Shown here: piece by piece, positions 33,047 through 41,584 of the stretch | How positions within the stretch are numbered: position 1 is the first letter of the stretch | Layout of the letters: each line of letters opens with the position of its first letter | Source: a virus | DNA length: 44,686 nucleotides | Strand: one strand, 5' to 3' | IMG/VR virus record: IMGVR_UViG_3300025620_000012 | Coordinates: 1 to 44,686 of that record | The notes under the pieces: generated by a model | Databases searched by the model: none | Told to the model about the DNA's origin: nothing | What the model saw: only the letters and a program-made list of their open reading frames with translations | Made by a program: the position numbers and the translations under genes

Positions 33047-34141
33047 TTATTTATTTTTACTTCTTATTCTCAAACCTTTTCTACTTCCAGTATCAACCTG
33101 TCTTGCTTTAAATCCTGTGTCGCCTATTGATTGCGGAGTACTTCTTATGTTCATGTTAACATTTTTACTTTTTTTAGAAATATCTCCAACACTATCGGCT
33201 TTACCTTGCTCATAAAAATATTTTGCAAAGCGGTCAGGATCCATCGCAGCACTAATTGCTTTATGCCAACCTTTAGCATCTTTAATCAATCCATCATCTC
33301 CTAGGTATTTACCTATGAAATTATTTAGATCCATTTGTTTTGCCTTCATTTCCTGTGCATCTCCATAAGAATAACCTATCTTTTTATCTCCTATCTCGAA
33401 CTCAAAACCTTTGAATTCAGAATTAAAAACATCGTTAGTTCGTTTCTCGAAATACTCATTCTTTTTAAGATTAGCTTCTTGAACTGTCTTAGATTCTTGA
33501 ATATAACTTTTATAAGCATCAAGTTCTTTTTTCATTTCTTCAGAAACAGCTTTCCCACTTGACTCAAGAGGAACACTATATTTTTCTTTAAAATCATTAA
33601 GATACTTTTTTGCCTTAGAAAGTTCTCTTTTTTTAGCTATATTTTTCTTTTTAATCTCACCTTCATCATCTAAATCCTCATCATATGAAAATTTATCTTC
33701 AATTAAATAATGAATGTCATCATTATCTAAATCAGTTTCTGTTAAAGAATAATACTCTGCTAACACTTGGTCTTCGTTTAAATTATCGTAATCCCTATTA
33801 GCTTTTACGAAGTCATTAAATCCACGACCAGTTTCTTTTTTAAAATTTAAATATTTAGAAACATCTTCTGGTAATTCTTCGTTCATCTCTTTTTGAGTAA
33901 ACAAATCATCTACAGATGATATATCCTTATTATATCTATTGTTAATATATGAAAGAACGTCTTCGTCCTTTATAGTTGGACCAACTTCAGCCTCTTCAGC
34001 TTGTGACACTTCTTCAACAGGTTCTTTATCTACTGACTCTTCAGCATTTAATTGTTGCTCATGTTTTTCTAAAAGTTGACTCTCTACTTCTTGAACCGAT
34101 TTTGATTCTAAAGGATTTACTTCAGATACTTTAATTTCCAT
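33047..34141 (-). CDS. Scaffold-like protein (364 aa)
   Basis: Highly charged, acidic N-terminal half (E/D clusters: EEVSQAEEAEVGPTIKDEDVL, TDLDNDDIHYLIEDKF) and a helical, lysine-rich middle (KKNIAKKRELSKAKKYLNDFKEKY). The basic C-terminus (TGSRKGLRIRSKNK) would dock on capsid protein. Position directly upstream of the major capsid gene and after the portal, and composition, are those of a scaffolding protein. No protease motif visible. It begins after a clear promoter. Confidence 0.65.
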   Translation of the reverse strand: MEIKVSEVNPLESKSVQEVESQLLEKHEQQLNAEESVDKEPVEEVSQAEEAEVGPTIKDEDVLSYINNRYNKDISSVDDLFTQKEMNEELPEDVSKYLNFKKETGRGFNDFVKANRDYDNLNEDQVLAEYYSLTETDLDNDDIHYLIEDKFSYDEDLDDEGEIKKKNIAKKRELSKAKKYLNDFKEKYSVPLESSGKAVSEEMKKELDAYKSYIQESKTVQEANLKKNEYFEKRTNDVFNSEFKGFEFEIGDKKIGYSYGDAQEMKAKQMDLNNFIGKYLGDDGLIKDAKGWHKAISAAMDPDRFAKYFYEQGKADSVGDISKKSKNVNMNIRSTPQSIGDTGFKARQVDTGSRKGLRIRSKNK

Positions 34142-34157
34142 TTGATTTGATTTTTTA

Positions 34158-34165
34158 CAAAGTTA
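34158..34165 (-). promoter_or_regulatory. -7 promoter box TAACTTTG for the scaffold-capsid unit
   Basis: Exact TAnnTTTG on the - strand, 16 bases before the scaffold ATG (34141), within a 54-base A/T-rich gap. It drives scaffold and capsid up to the terminator at 31552. Confidence 0.7.
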
Positions 34166-34195
34166 TATATATAATTTAAATTTAATTCTAATAAA

Positions 34196-36631
34196 TCACC
34201 TTGGCTCGAATTGAGCTAGGTCAAATCCATCTAAACTATCTTCAGAAGATTCAAAAGTAACAGGCGGTAAGTTATTTTTTCTTTGCTCTATTAGTTTTGA
34301 TTGCTCTGTATTAGCTTGAGTTATTCTTTCTGACTTGGCTTTTTCGCGTTGTGTTTCTCTAGTTTTTAAACCTTCAACCTCAACACCTTTTAATTTCATG
34401 TTAAGATCAAACTCTAAGTTCATCAACTCAGCTTTTATTGCTGCCTCACCTTGCATTCTTTTAACAGAGAATTGAGCCTTGGCCTCTTCTATTTGCATAG
34501 TGGCTTGAGTCTCCATCTGTATTTTTTGCATTGCAGTTTGCGCGGCCATTTGTTGAGACTGCATATTTATCTGTCCCTGTTGTTCAGCTGCTGCTGATTT
34601 TTGTTGCTGTTCTAAATCTTGTTTAGCTTTACGTTTAAGCTTTAATACTTGATTAGCTAATTTTATATTTCTTATTTCTCTAATATCAATAGCGTCCTCT
34701 AAGTTTATAGAATCTCTTTGAAGAGCCATTTGAATATTAGCTTCCAACATTCTTTTTTCTTCTTCGTCTGGAACTATTTCTATAAAGATTCCAAAATCAC
34801 TTAAGTATAAATCTTTAATCTCCTCTATTAGACCAACATTAAATTTACCTATTTGATTTACAAATTCTTCTTTAAAGTCAGAATACTGAAGCATATCTGC
34901 AATTCTACTAGACAATGCTGTACATAGTCTTTGTGACATATGAAGACTCGCATCTAATATATGTCTTGTTGCAGTGTTACTGCTTAAAGCTGCTAACTTT
35001 TGTAATCCAACTAATGCATAAGAATCTGGAGTAGCTCCATCTCTAGCTTCATTTAGACCAGTTACATCTCTAAGCATTGATAAGTAGTGATTGTAACTAC
35101 CTATAAGACTTTGAATTTTTGCTTGACCAGAATTACTATTTAATTGTTGAATAGGAATTTTAGCTTGATTGTAATCTCCATCTTGAGTGTAACTTCTACC
35201 AATAACACTACCCGTTTGAAAAAACATTCTTAATGCATCTTCAGGATTATATGCTTGACCTGTTCCAAGATCTACTTCACTTAATCCATCAGCATCAATA
35301 TATACACCATCTGGTACGACTCTAGATATTACTTGCTGTAACTTTAAGTGTGTAATCTGTATTAAATCAGCAAAGGTTATCATTCTTCTAACCAAAGATT
35401 CTAAAGCTCCTTTATACATTCTTGGAGCAGAAGCTACAAACTCTGGATATACTTCTTGAGATGCTGATTGTGGTCTAGCCATGTTTTCTGACATTTCCCA
35501 TTTAAGCAAAATGTTAGTACCCATAACCATAACACCCTCATACCAAACATCAATAGTTTTAGAAATTTTTTCAAAGTTCCCTTCATCCATCATTTCTTCT
35601 GTAGGATTAAAAGTATCATCTTTTTCAATTACTCTTTCAGCTCCTGCTGCATTCACTTTCTTTTTGTAGGTAAATGTTTTGGTGGTTTTATAGTTAAAAA
35701 ACAAAACAGTACAACTGTCTTTGCTAAACAAACTATTATTATAATATTGAGCTGTATTGTTGTAGTCATACCAGCTTTGTGAATAATTAGATATCTCTTC
35801 CATATCAGCCCTAGTTAAGCTAGGGTCAATCTTCATCAACTCAATAATTGGTAGTGTTTTAATTTCACCCCAGTAGAAACAATCTTGAAAATTAGGGTCT
35901 TCAGTATAACTGTAAACTACACTAGCAGGGTCAACATACTCTACTTTTATTCCAGCTCCAGGCTGAAAACTATTTTTACATATTTGTATTCCTAAAACAG
36001 TTTGATCGTAATATAATCTTTTTTGTATTTCATTATATCTATTTTCTGCCAATACAGTATTAACAGCTTCTTCTTCAGCTATTTCTATTGAAGGCTTATA
36101 TTTCATTTGCATATGAAGCGCCAGTTCTTCTGAAGTATTTGGAACTTCTTCTTCAGACATAGCAAAAGTGTTTACACCAAACTGCTCTTGAACCTGCTTC
36201 ATCATGTCTTTAGCAAGCATATCTTTTTCTAGATTTACTTGATACTTACTTCTTTTATCCAAAGACATTCCGTCCTGAGCATACGCGTTTACAGTAAACA
36301 CCCTGTCTGCCATACCGTTAACTACAATATCAACAAACTTAGGAATAATAGGTACAGGTGTCCAGTCTAAGTTAAGATAACTTAAATCTCCATCTACAGC
36401 TAGTTCATTCTTGTACTTTTGAATAGACTGTTCTCCTCTAGCATAAAGTCTTAATCTATGGAAATCAGCCCATTGATTATAGAACCTACTTTGACCACCA
36501 TCTTTTCTAAACCATTCGTATTGAATAGCTTGACCTATTTGTAATCCAAATTCAAAAGACTTTTTTTCTGCGTCAGAAACAAATTGACTAGGGAATCCTG
36601 TAGGATTAATATTTACTTTTACGTCCTTCAT
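34196..36631 (-). CDS. Portal protein (crAss-like type)
   Basis: 811 aa, the usual size for crAss-like portals. Core motifs: WADFHRLRLYARGEQSIQKYKNEL, then YLNLDWTPVPIIPKFVDIVVNGMADR, a clip region with YVDPASVVYSYTEDPNF, and later AKIQSLIGSYNHYLSMLRDVTGLNEARDG...YALVGLQKLA. The C-terminal ~180 residues are a long Gln/Ala/Met-rich helix (barrel) followed by a disordered acidic end. The dodecameric ring would sit at the packaging vertex. One base separates it from the terminase gene. Confidence 0.85.
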   Translation of the reverse strand: MKDVKVNINPTGFPSQFVSDAEKKSFEFGLQIGQAIQYEWFRKDGGQSRFYNQWADFHRLRLYARGEQSIQKYKNELAVDGDLSYLNLDWTPVPIIPKFVDIVVNGMADRVFTVNAYAQDGMSLDKRSKYQVNLEKDMLAKDMMKQVQEQFGVNTFAMSEEEVPNTSEELALHMQMKYKPSIEIAEEEAVNTVLAENRYNEIQKRLYYDQTVLGIQICKNSFQPGAGIKVEYVDPASVVYSYTEDPNFQDCFYWGEIKTLPIIELMKIDPSLTRADMEEISNYSQSWYDYNNTAQYYNNSLFSKDSCTVLFFNYKTTKTFTYKKKVNAAGAERVIEKDDTFNPTEEMMDEGNFEKISKTIDVWYEGVMVMGTNILLKWEMSENMARPQSASQEVYPEFVASAPRMYKGALESLVRRMITFADLIQITHLKLQQVISRVVPDGVYIDADGLSEVDLGTGQAYNPEDALRMFFQTGSVIGRSYTQDGDYNQAKIPIQQLNSNSGQAKIQSLIGSYNHYLSMLRDVTGLNEARDGATPDSYALVGLQKLAALSSNTATRHILDASLHMSQRLCTALSSRIADMLQYSDFKEEFVNQIGKFNVGLIEEIKDLYLSDFGIFIEIVPDEEEKRMLEANIQMALQRDSINLEDAIDIREIRNIKLANQVLKLKRKAKQDLEQQQKSAAAEQQGQINMQSQQMAAQTAMQKIQMETQATMQIEEAKAQFSVKRMQGEAAIKAELMNLEFDLNMKLKGVEVEGLKTRETQREKAKSERITQANTEQSKLIEQRKNNLPPVTFESSEDSLDGFDLAQFEPR

Positions 36632-38878
36632 TTATCTTAAAATTTGGCTGTAACTTCCATTATTATCATATTTAGCAAAGTTAAGTTTTATTTTTGATTT
36701 CTTTTTTAAAGGTTGATATAGTGTTTTTTGACAAGCCATTATAGCTAATCCAGAGCTAATTGAAGCATCAAACTTAGTTCTATTGTTTATATTGAATCTA
36801 GCCCAGTCTTCTAGAGTCCTTGTGAAATACATAGAGCCTATTGCATCAGGATCTCTGTAAGTTCCTTGCATATCAAATCCTACATGCTTTTCTATGTAAG
36901 ACTCTATTGCTGCTGCGTGAGCCTGCTTTATGTCTTCAGAACTGTTAGGCATCCCACCTAATTCCTTTTCTGTTACAGATAGTTTATTATATGGTTTATC
37001 AGGTCTATTAATACTATATTTTCTATACCCTCTATTTTTAAAATGATATAATAACCTAGGTTTGTTATTTTCTATAAGTATGGGCATTCCATAAAAAACA
37101 CAAGCCATTAATACATCTTCAAAAAACATTTCTGCCGTTTGAGGTCTAGCCACATATTCTAGAAAAAACTCGTTAACAGGCCCTTCATCCATATGAAACT
37201 TTGTTAGTCCATGTAACGCCCCATTAGAAGCGCCACCACCAACAGTACCTGATATATCGTAACTATCACAACCAAAAGCCCCCATGTGTTCATTACCAGG
37301 AAGTTTTAGTCCGTTTCTTGTATTGTAATTATTCTGTAGCTGTTTGTTTGGAGTCCAAGATATTAAAAACCTTCCTTTTTGATTAGGGCTAAATATAACC
37401 TGAGTATCTTTTACACCATCTTTCCATGAAAAAGAACCTCTTGTTAAAAACCTGTCTTTTATTAAAGAATCGTTATAATCTATTTGCTGATATATCTTAG
37501 TTAAATTAAATAATGATTGCTTACTCTCATCTCTAAACGCATGAGATTCAGTTCTTGGAAACTGTCTATAAAATTCGTTTAATGCATCAGGGTCATTTTT
37601 TAAACTATCTACTTCAGCCTCCCAATAATCAACTGCACCTTGTGTTATATATTCTCCATCTATTCCTATTATTGGATTTTTTGGAGTTCTAAATACAGGC
37701 ATTCCATATCTATCTATAAAACCTTCCATGTTATATTCCATTGGAATAAACAAACTATACAAACCACTCTTAGTTTGTCCATTACGGTTTCTGTTATTGA
37801 CTTTAGAATCAAAGTATAATTTCTTACCATTGTCCCCACCTTTTTCTAATGCATTAGCAGTAGAACCCATCATACATTTTCCAATAACTTTGCTACCTAA
37901 ACGCAAACACGTTTTTGTAACCCTCCAGTTATTTAAAATATTATTTGGCTTCTCCCATTTCTTAGATTCATCATGAATCAATAGCTTTAATTTTTCCCCA
38001 TCATAACTGTTATCCCCTGTATTTTTCCAGTCAATAGAAGTGTCTAGTCCCTCAACAATGGTTTCGTCTTCCTCATACATATTTTTTTTAGTAATCTTAG
38101 AAGCAGGAACTCTAAACGCTAGTTCTGTCTTAGGCTTATCCATACCGTCTTGTACGGGTTTAAAAAAGAAAGGGTAATTATTTACAATTGGAACAACTTT
38201 ATCTGTAAACATTTTTTTAGCATCAGCTCCTGTCTTAGACAAAATACCTATCCTAGCATCTTTACTTATTGTTCCTATGTTACTAGCCTCTTCACTAGCC
38301 ATATAAGAAAATCCTGAACGCCTTATCTTTAAATAGTCTTGACCAAAACTTCGTTTATCTGCTTTGCATGCTTCCCAGTGTAAATAAAATACTCTGTTAG
38401 CATCTCTGTATTCTGGAAGCCCAACATCTATTTTAGTCCATTGAATATACATATAATGAGATCCTGTGATATATGTAGGAACACCATTATTCATGAACCA
38501 AAATCCATCTTCTCTTCTGTCGAATTCCTGTTCAATGTAATCTACCCATTCATTCTTAAAAGATAATGATGTGTTATGCCATTGAAATATAGATTTAATT
38601 TTATGCAATACTTTGGGGTAGTCAAAAGGTTCCCAGTATTGTTCTTTCTTTTCTTTGCTTCTTGAATGTATTTTTTCAGGAGGCTTTGGCAGTCCTATTT
38701 TTAAGCCTTCAATTTCAACTATGTCTTGAATCTGACCAGTCTTTGATATAACTATAAAGTCATACTTTTCATTATAACCATAAACCCAGGCCTTACCTTT
38801 GTTTTTAGTGGTTATAACACTTTTAGGAATAAAATTATTTAATTCCTTAATTAAGCTATGTTGCTCTTCCTTCTGCAA
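36632..38878 (-). CDS. Terminase large subunit
   Basis: 748 aa. N-terminal ATPase domain: YITGSHYMYIQWTKID, then YLKIRRSGFSYMASEEAS where the Walker A is a deviant KIRRSGFS as in crAss-like terminases; ARIGILSKTGADAKKMFTD; and Walker B KLLIHDESKKWE with adjacent D-E. The C-terminal nuclease domain has GCDSYDISG (metal-binding D) and a matching acidic residue in MPILIENNKP. It packages DNA into procapsids and cuts it. The start overlaps the small upstream gene by 23 bases, in line with coupled translation. Confidence 0.85.
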   Translation of the reverse strand: MQKEEQHSLIKELNNFIPKSVITTKNKGKAWVYGYNEKYDFIVISKTGQIQDIVEIEGLKIGLPKPPEKIHSRSKEKKEQYWEPFDYPKVLHKIKSIFQWHNTSLSFKNEWVDYIEQEFDRREDGFWFMNNGVPTYITGSHYMYIQWTKIDVGLPEYRDANRVFYLHWEACKADKRSFGQDYLKIRRSGFSYMASEEASNIGTISKDARIGILSKTGADAKKMFTDKVVPIVNNYPFFFKPVQDGMDKPKTELAFRVPASKITKKNMYEEDETIVEGLDTSIDWKNTGDNSYDGEKLKLLIHDESKKWEKPNNILNNWRVTKTCLRLGSKVIGKCMMGSTANALEKGGDNGKKLYFDSKVNNRNRNGQTKSGLYSLFIPMEYNMEGFIDRYGMPVFRTPKNPIIGIDGEYITQGAVDYWEAEVDSLKNDPDALNEFYRQFPRTESHAFRDESKQSLFNLTKIYQQIDYNDSLIKDRFLTRGSFSWKDGVKDTQVIFSPNQKGRFLISWTPNKQLQNNYNTRNGLKLPGNEHMGAFGCDSYDISGTVGGGASNGALHGLTKFHMDEGPVNEFFLEYVARPQTAEMFFEDVLMACVFYGMPILIENNKPRLLYHFKNRGYRKYSINRPDKPYNKLSVTEKELGGMPNSSEDIKQAHAAAIESYIEKHVGFDMQGTYRDPDAIGSMYFTRTLEDWARFNINNRTKFDASISSGLAIMACQKTLYQPLKKKSKIKLNFAKYDNNGSYSQILR

Positions 38879-39131
38879 ATCCTCTTTTTGGTTTTTTTAC
38901 TTCTTTACTAACTCCCTCAATTTCATTCTTTTCCAATTCTATTCTGCTCAGTATTTCAAAAGCATCAAATATAGCCAGTTTTTTTGTAGCCGCTGCATTC
39001 TTTAGCTTGTCTGCCGCTAACTCATCATCTTCCCCGTATTTTATAATATCTTCTCCAGCAACCTTTATTAATTCATTAACTGCTTTTTCACCTGCTTTTA
39101 TAATCTTTAACTTAATCTTATTTACATCCAT
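38856..39131 (-). CDS. Candidate small terminase subunit (91 aa)
   Basis: Helical sequence: NKIKLKIIKAGEKAVNELIKVAGED, then ELAADKLKNAAATKKLAIFDAFEILSRIE, and a basic C-terminus. It directly precedes and overlaps (23 bases) the large terminase, where the small terminase is normally encoded. The segment KLKNAAATKKLAIFDAFEIL recurs, in my memory, in small proteins next to terminases of Bacteroidota phages. The size is small for a full HTH-plus-oligomerisation TerS. Name assigned from position mainly. Confidence 0.5.
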   Translation of the reverse strand: MDVNKIKLKIIKAGEKAVNELIKVAGEDIIKYGEDDELAADKLKNAAATKKLAIFDAFEILSRIELEKNEIEGVSKEVKKPKRGFAEGRAT

Positions 39132-39132
39132 A

Positions 39133-39696
39133 TTATATAGCTAAAGTTATTTGATGGTCAAACATTCTATACAGTTTTTCTCCATCTACCATAAACTCAT
39201 ATTCGCTTTCAGGCTTAAAAGAAACTTTGTCTCCATTGTTAACACCCTTACTAACTAGGTATTTGTTTGAGTATTTAACTAGACCCATTAACGGTTCTTC
39301 TTCTTCGTGGCTTTTTAGGTAGTAGTCTTCTTTTTTTACAGGCTTAATCATACAATATTTAGAATGTGAATTCCAAGTATCATTATTTTTGTACATAAAA
39401 AATTGATCGTTGTCTATAAAAAATAAATCATCTTTAAAAAAACTTTTTCCGCTTTTCTCTCTACCCTTCATGTCATTATAATATTTAAAAACATTATGAT
39501 GAACTAAAAGAGTATCTCCTATTTGAACAGGACCATTATAGTTTATTGGAGTCTCAATGACTATTGCGTATCTGTTAGATGCAGTGTGGTCTTCTTTTGA
39601 AGTGCTGGTAATAAAGTCTATGTTACCAATCTTTTTTGTGTTGTCGTATCTCCTATCGTCTTTAGGTTTTACTATAAAATAAAAAGGTGATTTCAT
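39133..39696 (-). CDS. GroES-like (Cpn10-fold) protein
   Basis: 187 aa. The beta-barrel pattern of Cpn10 is visible: YFIVKPKDDRRY (N-terminal strand), RYAIVIETPINYNGPVQIGDTLLVHHNVF (the V-x-x-GD-x-V core), and later YLVSKGVNNGDKVSFKPESEYEFMVDGEKLYRMFDHQI as the final strands. A large insertion (about 80-140) lies in the middle. A phage cochaperonin-like protein could assist the host GroEL in folding capsid or tail proteins (as T4 gp31). It lies in the packaging operon. Confidence 0.55.
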   Translation of the reverse strand: MKSPFYFIVKPKDDRRYDNTKKIGNIDFITSTSKEDHTASNRYAIVIETPINYNGPVQIGDTLLVHHNVFKYYNDMKGREKSGKSFFKDDLFFIDNDQFFMYKNNDTWNSHSKYCMIKPVKKEDYYLKSHEEEEPLMGLVKYSNKYLVSKGVNNGDKVSFKPESEYEFMVDGEKLYRMFDHQITLAI

Positions 39697-39926
39697 TCAA
39701 AATATATATTGTACTCAATTGAAACAGGCATAGAAGAATTAAATTCTTTCCAAAGAAATATTTCTCCTTTTTTGTTTTCAATAAAAATAGTTAGTGATTG
39801 ATTTGATTCATTTTTCTTAATTAAATGAATCATATGAGTACCACCAAATATCTCTTGATCTACAATATAATGCATAGCTCCTGACTTATAATCAGCACCT
39901 ATTGATATTTTTCTAATTTGTTCCAT
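39693..39926 (-). CDS. Conserved small phage protein (77 aa)
   Basis: Start KISIGADYKSGAMHYIVDQEIFGGTHMIHLI resembles a small conserved protein found beside terminase genes in Bacteroidota phages (function unknown). Mixed beta strands, no catalytic residues apparent. It is the first gene after the 39943 promoter and overlaps the GroES-like gene by 4 bases. Confidence 0.6.
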   Translation of the reverse strand: MEQIRKISIGADYKSGAMHYIVDQEIFGGTHMIHLIKKNESNQSLTIFIENKKGEIFLWKEFNSSMPVSIEYNIYFE

Positions 39927-39942
39927 TTAATTTAATTTACAA

Positions 39943-39950
39943 CAAATATA
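39943..39950 (-). promoter_or_regulatory. -7 promoter box TATATTTG for the packaging operon
   Basis: Exact TAnnTTTG on the - strand, 16 bases before the ATG at 39926, immediately after the terminator at 39954-39984. It would express the packaging and portal genes. Confidence 0.7.
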
Positions 39951-39953
39951 AAC

Positions 39954-39984
39954 AAAAAAAAATACCTCCGAATCAACAGAGGTA
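39954..39984 (-). terminator. Intrinsic terminator after the receptor-binding genes and RNA element
   Basis: Stem TACCTC (39963-39968) with GAGGTA (39979-39984), a 10-base loop, and nine A on the + strand (39954-39962), i.e. a T9-run for the - strand. It ends the 41585-promoted unit, and the RNA element at 39996-40074 lies directly upstream. Confidence 0.85.
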
Positions 39985-39995
39985 CTTTGTTAGAA

Positions 39996-40074
39996 GCAAG
40001 CAGCAAACCATCCCTTGGACTATCCAAGGAGCGAACCACGCCTTAGACTAGCTAAGGCTCAAACCACTGCTTGC
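39996..40074 (-). ncRNA. Structured RNA element: three-way junction with two duplicated hairpins
   Basis: On the - strand: outer stem GCAAGCAG (40067-40074) pairs with CTGCTTGC (39996-40003), 8 bp perfect. Inside, hairpin 1 pairs 40052-40058 with 40040-40046 (7 bp, 5-base loop); hairpin 2 pairs 40023-40029 with 40013-40019 (7 bp, 3-base loop). The three linkers (40059-40066, 40030-40039, 40004-40012) share the core TGGTT[TC]G. The two hairpins are tandem copies of a 28-base unit in which a G-C pair has become A-T on both sides, a compensatory change within one molecule. It lies between the 331-aa gene (stop 40082) and the terminator. It may be a 3'-UTR-derived RNA, or a packaging-type recognition site. 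Confidence 0.7.
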
Positions 40075-40081
40075 ACTTATG

Positions 40082-41077
40082 TTAACTTACAGTTCTTGAA
40101 ATCATAGAACTATGTCCCTGAGCTATTTGATAGGCCTGTATTTCTGATGTCCCACTCAGGTCGCTCTGGTATTGAAATGTAATTGCGTCTGATAAATCCC
40201 CCATTATGTATGGAGTTTGTTTATTTGTATTTGTCCAAGTAGGGTTCGGTATTCCTATAGCAAACTTAAAATATGCTTTTCTCGACTTGCTTGTGCTATC
40301 CCAAGGAGTATTTGTATTAAACCTATTTTGTGCAGTCCCTGATTTTAACAAGCACCTAAAACCTAGGTCGTTATTAATAGTTACAGGAAACGAAGTAAAC
40401 GGCGTTAAAAGGTCACCTTTATCAAATAGAAATTGCAGGGGATTTATAGGCACTTCTACATAAGCCGTGCTGTTTACAGTTTTAAAGTCTGTAATAGTTA
40501 CCCCTGGAGTGACCACTGGGTTTTGAAATTTTTGCACGTAGTTCAAATCCCCGTTAAAATTCCATTCTGTAGTTATTGGGAATAATTCACTGGGATTGCC
40601 TTGATCGTCAACATAGTTTTGAGGTGATGAACACCAATTACTTCCTGGAAAATTTGTTTGTATATATTGGCCATTCAAGTGGGAGGGGTGAACATAATTT
40701 CCGCGCTTAAACGGGGTTCCACCATCGGACGTATTTGATGGTCTATATCTAAATAAGAAAAGCCTCGGGTTATTATCTAACCATCTTTTGTCGAACTGGG
40801 TAGGGACACTAATACACAACGCCCTTTGTTTTAATGATGGGCCAGAGGCTTGATATGGATTTGGACTACCTGACTTATACACCCACATTTGAGGTGTAGG
40901 TATTTGTATACCGCCAACATAAGAAGAATTTCCAATAAACTCTGCTATATCATCAAATTTAAATGTTTTTGTTTGCAAAGGGGTTGGAGATGAACTTCCA
41001 TGTGTTCCAATAACATAATCATCTCCATTTACTGGATTTTGATTAGGGTAACTATTTGTGTTACTTATTTTTGCCAT
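40082..41077 (-). CDS. Receptor-binding/tail spike-type protein (331 aa)
   Basis: The first ~50 residues (MAKISNTNSYPNQN then DDYVIGTHG, LQTKTFKFDDIAEF) are homologous to those of the upstream neighbour (28 of 50 identical by eye), so they are likely a virion-attachment domain. The remaining ~280 residues are aromatic-, Asn- and Pro-rich beta sequence with no recognised family, presumably the receptor-binding region. The start is one base after the upstream stop. Base composition of the distal part appears more GC-rich and less A/T-biased in codons, consistent with exchange of receptor modules. Confidence 0.6.
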   Translation of the reverse strand: MAKISNTNSYPNQNPVNGDDYVIGTHGSSSPTPLQTKTFKFDDIAEFIGNSSYVGGIQIPTPQMWVYKSGSPNPYQASGPSLKQRALCISVPTQFDKRWLDNNPRLFLFRYRPSNTSDGGTPFKRGNYVHPSHLNGQYIQTNFPGSNWCSSPQNYVDDQGNPSELFPITTEWNFNGDLNYVQKFQNPVVTPGVTITDFKTVNSTAYVEVPINPLQFLFDKGDLLTPFTSFPVTINNDLGFRCLLKSGTAQNRFNTNTPWDSTSKSRKAYFKFAIGIPNPTWTNTNKQTPYIMGDLSDAITFQYQSDLSGTSEIQAYQIAQGHSSMISRTVS

Positions 41078-41078
41078 A

Positions 41079-41561
41079 CTATGATACTGCTTGTATTACA
41101 ATCCAATTTGAACCATCAGACCAAAATTGCGCTCCGTTGTAAGGTTTGTTTACATTATAAAAACTAGCACCATTTACAGTTTCTGCTCCAGGTCCTAATA
41201 CATGTATTTTATCACTTGCATTTAGAGTTCCATCTGTTACAAGTCTTATTATTCTATAAGGAGTACTTGTTGCTGATGGTAGTGTTAATTCGTAAGTTCC
41301 ATTACTACCTGTCCAAGTGGCGTATATTGTGTTTTTGCTTGAAGAGTAAGAGGAAGAACCTCCTGAACTAGCGGTTACTAAAAAAGGATTAGAAGTATCT
41401 ACAGTTGTTTGATTTTGAACAAACTCAGCAATATCAGCGAGCGTAAATACTTTTGTTTGTAAAGAAGGGTTAGTAGCTACACCATCTGTACCAATTAAAT
41501 AATCTTTAGCATTAACATCTGTTTTTACAGGATATGATGAAATGTTACTAATCTTTGCCAT
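41079..41561 (-). CDS. Tail fibre/appendage protein (160 aa), paralogue of the 331-aa protein
   Basis: N-terminal ~50 residues share MAKISN, SYP, DY-x-IGT, LQTK and DIAEF with the downstream gene. After a Ser/Gly/Thr linker, residues 65-160 form a small beta domain (TIYATWTGSNGTYELTLPS...RIIRLVTDGTLNASDKIHVLG...GAQFWSDGSNWIVIQ), as in phage fibre tip or head-fibre repeats. The two proteins probably bind the same virion site but present different tips. Promoter at 41585. Confidence 0.6.
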   Translation of the reverse strand: MAKISNISSYPVKTDVNAKDYLIGTDGVATNPSLQTKVFTLADIAEFVQNQTTVDTSNPFLVTASSGGSSSYSSSKNTIYATWTGSNGTYELTLPSATSTPYRIIRLVTDGTLNASDKIHVLGPGAETVNGASFYNVNKPYNGAQFWSDGSNWIVIQAVS

Positions 41562-41584
41562 TTTTTTTATTTTAATTCTTTTAA

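Noticed and set aside
39996-40074. tRNA-like reading of the RNA element (8-bp end stem, GGTTCG core)
   Set aside because: Only two internal arms, linkers of 8-10 bases, 3- and 5-base loops and no anticodon arm geometry; not a tRNA.
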